Source of the DNA: Metellina segmentata
Taxonomy: Eukaryota; Arthropoda; Arachnida; Araneae; Tetragnathidae
Direction of reading: 5' to 3'
Length of the DNA stretch: 64,000 nt
Assembly (NCBI GenBank): GCA_947359465.1
Contig: OX375881.1
Coordinates: 77,027,914-77,091,913, forward strand
Below the pieces are notes generated by a model. The model was not told the origin of the DNA. It made no database searches and worked only from the letters and a program-made list of their open reading frames with translations. A program made the translations under genes and the position numbers. Each line of letters opens with the position of its first letter. Positions within the stretch are counted from its first letter, which is position 1. Positions 59,438-64,000 of this stretch are shown here, in pieces.

Positions 59438-60008
59438 CACTGCCCTACTATAATGGACTGGAGAGCAAGATGTGATGGTATAAGGGAAATAATACATGCT
59501 TTAATAGGGGGATGATTCCCCACGTGCTGCAATTCCACTAGCAATTATCTTCTGGACATACTTTCAACAAGGTTTTGATACACAACTATGGGTATTTGTG
59601 TCCATTCTTGCTGTAAGAATGTTGCCAACTCACCTGTAGATTTCGGACGTGGTTCCCTGGTCCGTAAGCGTCGCTCTAACTCTTCCCACAAATGTCCTAT
59701 GGGGTTTAGATCGGGACTATGAGCAGGCCAGGGAAGACGTTTTACATCCATATCTTGATACCACTGCTTGACAGATTCTGCAACATGGCATAGAGCGTTG
59801 TCGTCGTGGAAGTAACATTCGTCCATTTTTAAAATTGCCAGAGCGTAGGAAGAACCGGACTGTCCAAAATGTTCATGTAGGCGTCGGCGTTCAGTTAACC
59901 AGGAACAACATGCAAAGGTCCCAGGTCAAATCACGAAAAACACTTTCCAACAAGCAGTCGGATTTTATGTAAATCCGCTGGCGTCCGGTCCATTATTGTA
60001 GGGTAGTG
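59438..60008 (-). mobile_element. Deleted Tc1-like element, subfamily F copy 2
   Basis: Ends CACTGCCCTACTATAATGGA and, inverted, CACTACCCTACAATAATGGA, with TA at 59436-59437 and 60009-60010. 571 bp. Same internal deletion junction as the copy at 28420-28979. Confidence 0.93.
59545..59826 (-). pseudogene. Tc1-like transposase C-terminal remnant
   Basis: MDECYFHDDNALCHVAESVK holds the second catalytic Asp; SPDLNPIGHLWEELERRLR again has Gly at the expected Glu position; FLQQEWTQIPIVVYQNLVES follows. Compared with the 28.4-kb copy it keeps a REPRPKSTG segment missing there, and has a frameshift upstream and downstream. Confidence 0.87.
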
Positions 60009-60344
60009 TACAGTCCATCCAAAACTGCCTTGTTGTGGTTGATTGAAGTAGTTTACTTACTCAGATATTTTAGCATGCAACCTATTTAAATCTGTACAAA
60101 AATAAAATTTTTATAATGTATTCACTGAATTATACTCGTATGTATGATATCTATATAAATAAGAATGAAGTGTTGGTTTGAACACATTGAATATTTACAA
60201 CTCATTTTAAGTTTTCTATCCGTTTTGGACCTTCTTGATACCAAAATCCGTCTCTTGCGCGCTTGGTCTCTATGTGCTTGCCCATCTGTTTGTATGTGTT
60301 TGCCCGAGCTACCTCCAAACGGTTGCATATAGTTTCATGAAAGT

Positions 60345-60470
60345 TTGCATACTGTGAGTACTTGTATTCATTTAGTGACTGATTTTGGTTGCGTAAGTCT
60401 GTCTGTTCGTTTTACCATTCTATGTTCGATTTTGTGTCTGTGTGTTTGTACAACTATGACATGCAATAAA
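60345..60470 (+). repeat. Dispersed repeat H, inverted partner at 62605-62720
   Basis: GTGAGTACTTGTATTCATTT, GATTTTGGTTGCGTAAGTCT and GTGTCTGTGTGTTTGTACAA match the reverse complement of 62605-62720. Both strands happen to give a short Cys/Leu-rich frame, which I regard as accidental. Confidence 0.75.
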
Positions 60471-60799
60471 TTCAATATGTCGCACCCCGGCAAGAAAAGT
60501 GACACAAATCAAAGTTGCAGAATTTGAGAAACATCAACTTAAAGGACACTATAAAACAAAAATTGAAATAGTATAAGCTTCTTTTAAATTTTAGATAAGT
60601 ATTTATGGTGTTAACTTCTATTAAATTCTATTGAATAGTAATACAACACGCTGAGGCACCAAAATTTTATTTTTCAATGAAATAACATCAGAATTTTTAT
60701 TTTTTGACTTGTGCCACTTTTTTTGGCGGTTTGCAATATGTTAATGCAATGTTCTAAAAATGATACATAATACTTTAGTTTAGTGAATACATTATTTAA

Positions 60800-61000
60800 A
60801 ATAGCTTATATATTTAGGCAAGTTTCATGCTAAAACATCTGAGTAAATGTATGTACCTAAAGGTGTTGATGAGGTCATGGAGAATCTGGCACGAAGGGGC
60901 CTCAATCTCCAGTATGGACGGTATATCACTTGAAAAATGGTCTGCTTTGGTATTTGGTAATCCTAATAAATTGGTAGATAAAAAAAAAAAAAAAAAAAAA
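60800..61000 (+). mobile_element. Retroposed 3' end with poly-A tail
   Basis: AATAAA at 60965-60970 followed 10 nt later by 21 A residues (60980-61000), the mark of a reverse-transcribed polyadenylated RNA. Upstream a short open stretch reads KGVDEVMENLARRGLNLQYG before a stop. The source gene or LINE is unrecognised and the 5' boundary is not visible. Confidence 0.5.
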
Positions 61001-61129
61001 CTGAATAAAAAAGATGTATTGAAAAAAAATGTTCTTTTTTATTTAAGCATAAAGGGTTGTGTTTTCTATCACAACGTTAAGTCGAGCCCAAAGCAAGTTT
61101 GTTGAAATCTTGGAGTAAGTGTACTTAAG

Positions 61130-61595
61130 ACCCGGTGCACACATCCGGTGTTTCAACGTGCGGCACCGTCGTTACGCAAGTGCGGTCTGAGATACATTAG
61201 ATCCAATAGAGTAGTGTAAACATGCCTCCGGCGCCGCTGCGGCGACGCACGTCCAACTTGCGTGCAATTTGTACTGCAGTTCCCCATGGTGCCGCAGCTC
61301 GCCGCACACGCGTCTCCGTTCTGAAGTACCTTGTTTTCATAAATAAATGGAATATAAATAATAATTAATAAATGGTTGAATCCAGTAACGTCTATTTTAT
61401 TTCAAAATATACTTTTTTGTACACCAAGTGAACGAAATAAACCCGTTTTCTTCGATAGAATATTTATCGCAAATGGCGCGAAATGAGTACTTGAGTCATT
61501 TCACGGTTATGTGTGCATAGTTGAACTTCCGTGCCGCAACGCAAGTGTGGTCTGAGATAAATTAGATCCAATGGAGCAGTGCACATATGCCTCCA
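61130..61595 (+). repeat. GC-rich dispersed repeat D, copy 2
   Basis: Full-length match to 7001-7425. In addition the block CGCAAGTGCGGTCTGAGATA (61174) recurs as CGCAAGTGTGGTCTGAGATA (61539), so the start of a second unit follows the first at a period of about 365 bp. Confidence 0.87.
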
Positions 61596-61904
61596 GCCTC
61601 ATTTATTTTCTTAAAAAAAAACTTTTCCGAATATTTGGTACAAACGATATTTTCCAACCTAACGGAAACTCGTGTTCGTTTGCCACGTGCAGTGATATTT
61701 TCTGTTTTTCTATTTCTTTCGGAATTCATTTCGTATTTAAAAATTTTCGTCCTATTTTTAGTTGTAAGTTGTGTTAACTGTGTGAGATAAAAAGATAAAA
61801 AAGAATCACGAATATACATTTTTAGAATTTTTTTTTCCCGTTAACTTTTATTTTGTTTTAAATCTTTATTTTCTGTTTAATATTTATTATTTTAATAAAT
61901 AGTT

Positions 61905-62432
61905 TTTCCTTTTCATCACACGCAGCACTACCGCAGAGTATTTGATTTAAAGCGGCATGTATGTTTGAATAAATCAATTTTTATGGGGGAACTTTGCTAT
62001 TATTGAAAGAACGTTAATGTTAAAAATTTCCGAACTAGGACTTTTGAAGCATCACATATTCTTCGTCATAACGACAGATAGTCAAATATTTTTGTGGAAT
62101 ATTTTTTTAACGATTCGATTTACCATTAAAAGGTTACCTTTTCTTATTTTGTACTGAAGACATTCAATTTTAAAACAAGTTCTTTTATTATAGAACACGC
62201 TCTCAAACGAAATTTTTAAGAATAAAGTATTCGTTCTACAAAACAAACCTAGTGTTCCTAATCCTTCCTCAAAATCCTTTTATAGTAGTTACCTTAGTGT
62301 CTGTCATCTTTCGCCAGTTTGTACCTTTAGCAAGGGTGCGATATATGTAAAATGTATTACATGAATAGATATGCATGTACAGGATTTGTGTCCAAAGTAG
62401 GTTGTGAAAGTTGTAAAAATGTCGGAAAGGCG
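61905..62432. repeat. Inverted dispersed repeat G, right arm
   Basis: Reverse complement of 58228-59035; see that entry. The two arms are separated by about 2.9 kb. Confidence 0.85.
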
Positions 62433-62604
62433 TAATAAATTATTTTAAACTTTACTGATTTATCATTTTTCTACGAAAGAGGAAAGGTATTATTTTTTAG
62501 TCACTTTTAAACTTGAGTAACCCTACTCAACCAGAGTGAGATCTTATGTTTTGTTAGTATGAAAAAAGAAGCATTTTATTGAAATACGTGGAATTAAATT
62601 TTGT

Positions 62605-62720
62605 GATACTTGTACAAACACACAGATATAAAATCAGACATAGAACAGGAAGACGAACAGGCAGACTAATACAACCAAATTCAGTCAATAAATAAATGTA
62701 AGTACTCGCAGTAAGGAATA
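62605..62720 (-). repeat. Dispersed repeat H, second copy
   Basis: Reverse complement of 60345-60470 with about 25 differences. Confidence 0.75.
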
Positions 62721-62924
62721 GAAAACGTGAAACGGATCGAATATATTCCATGTTCAAACATTCCATTTTTACACATATAGATATATAGAGGAAAATTCTC
62801 CTCCATTTCGGATAATTTTATTATTTGGATAATTTATTGAGAGCAAATATGTAAGGAAAGGCTAAAACTACAGAGGCTGTTCACACATTTTTTAGACAAT
62901 GTATATTGTATTCACAAAACTAAA

Positions 62925-64000
62925 TTACATAAAATTTTTATGTTTTAAATGTTTTATTTGATAGCCCTTATTCTGAACTCTCTTTCGACACCGTAATTTC
63001 CAGGATAATAATGCCTTTTGAAGTGTCAGAAGAGGTATTCTATCCCATTCCTCCTGAACAGCTTTCTAGTGTCCTGTAAGGGTTGTGGGACGACGTTTGG
63101 ATAATGCAGATTTTAAAAGTCCGAAAGCACAAAAATACATAGGTGATACATCGGGAGATTTAGTAGGGATATCAGTGAAGGGTATGGCCTTGATACCGGT
63201 TTTTTGTTCCATTTCTTTTAGGAAATTTACAGTGGATTTTGATGTGTGACTGCTAGCTTTGTCTTGATGGAGTTCCACAGATTGATGGCACTGTGGGTAA
63301 AGCGATCGTATTTCATTCAGAAAAATTAGCGGTAAAATATGTTCCTGATAGTATTTGGAGGTTATCTTGACATTTTTTTTCACTCTCTTTATTTTTAACT
63401 TGCCATTATATGAAAAACCAGCAACAATCATGAATCTCTTAGAAAAACTTTCTTTCGATTCTGTGAACCATGTACTTACATTTCTTTCTCCCCTTTTATG
63501 ATAATAAATGGCTCTTTTTTTGCTGCAATCTCCCATGATTCATCTATTGTGACAATTTTTTTCCATTTTTCTTTGGATAAGTGTTTCTCATATAGAATTC
63601 GGCAGCGTGTCCTGCGTTCAGCGATATGCTTTGGAGAAAGACTATGCACATTGCGTGTTTTCGCTTTCTTAAGATTTAAATCAACGTTTATCATTTTGTT
63701 TACAGTGGACACCGAGCATATGATTTTGCAACTGTCCTTTGACTAGGGGGATTTTCCTTTAACATTAAACAACGTACCTTTGCAATAATCGAAGATGTCC
63801 GTTTCTTCCTTGGATACTTGTTTGGAATTTTTGTCCCACTTGAGGCACCAATTTGAGGTTTTTTCCCTATCTTGTTGACGAATTTACCTATCGACGCTTC
63901 AGATATCACAAAACCATGACTCTCACATCGTTTTTGGATAACGGAATATGAATATTTCTTTTTGGAAAGAGCATAAATATAGCCTTCGAACCACTGCTTC
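62925..64000 (-). pseudogene. DD41D-type Tc1/mariner transposase, partial
   Basis: Minus strand, entering from beyond 64000. Pieces in three frames: KQWFEGYIYALSKKKYSYSV...SEASIGKFVNKIGKK (64000-63700; HTH region with RKKRTSS), MINVDLNLKKAKTRNVHSLS and KIVTIDESW (63712-63476; first Asp), then TWFTESKESFSK, ELHQDKASSHTSKSTVNFLK (second Asp) and SPDVSPMYFCAFGLLKS (63536-63066). Exactly 41 residues separate the second Asp from the Tyr in PMYF, where Asp is expected, suggesting a DD41D (rosa-like) family. A TAG replaces what is probably Trp at 63066 and the frame continues to a stop at 62925. Two frameshifts, one stop and the lost Asp make it inactive. Confidence 0.82.

Noticed and set aside
60345..62766. 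Similar Cys/Leu-rich peptides encoded by both copies of repeat H
   Set aside because: The copies differ mainly by changes with no bias to silent positions and lie in a non-coding dispersed repeat; resemblance is a by-product of DNA similarity.

Overview
This window is eukaryotic, AT-rich and dominated by decayed mobile elements. It has no operons, no ribosome-binding-site logic and no dense coding. Very long (AC)n arrays, tRNA-headed SINEs, TA-flanked Tc1/mariner relatives, hAT elements with 8-bp target duplications, Harbinger/piggyBac/Helitron-type ends and a Ty3/gypsy remnant point to an arthropod. From memory, the commonest SINE resembles a repeat abundant in orb-weaver spider assemblies, so a spider is my best guess (inference, not demonstrated).

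Layout. 1-5 kb: an AT tandem repeat, a SINE, then a Tc1-like element on the minus strand broken by a SINE (10-bp duplication) and by a 317-bp (AC)n array inside its reading frame. Next to it are two small minus-strand exons with good splice signals, the only candidate host-gene sequence I can support. They are followed by an internally deleted Tc1-like element (3959-4840). 6-13 kb: SINE pieces, a GC-rich dispersed repeat, a Tigger-like element with a hAT element nested in it, and a second hAT element. 13-20 kb: a decayed multicopy-protein pseudogene, the C-terminal end of a pogo/Tigger transposase cut by a SINE, a 409-bp (AC)n array between 41-bp direct repeats, and a Tc1 remnant. 20-30 kb: piggyBac-like ends, IS630/mariner remnants, a perfect 23-bp hairpin, a gypsy 3' end with LTR, an exact 20-bp x 6 array, and a deleted Tc1-like element. 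30-40 kb: a 3 x 198-bp tandem repeat, a Helitron, SINEs, a Tc1-like element split by a 655-bp insertion with a 15-bp duplication, and an 847-bp TA-flanked MITE. 40-53 kb: a 310-bp tandem duplication, hAT and Harbinger-type elements, and a nearly complete but inactivated 3.9-kb hAT transposon. 54-64 kb: more dispersed repeats, a second copy of the deleted Tc1-like element with the same deletion junction as the one at 28.4 kb, a large inverted repeat, a poly-A-tailed retroposed piece, and a frameshifted DD41D-type transposase running off the right edge.

How the parts relate: no pathway is encoded. The sequence records successive insertions, internal deletions and many local tandem duplications of about 200-330 bp. 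No CRISPR array, rRNA, genuine tRNA gene, toxin gene or novel defence-type gene system was found. The most informative points are the microsatellite inside a transposase, the shared-breakpoint deletion subfamily, the unidentified 655-bp insertion and the exon pair flanked by an inverted repeat.
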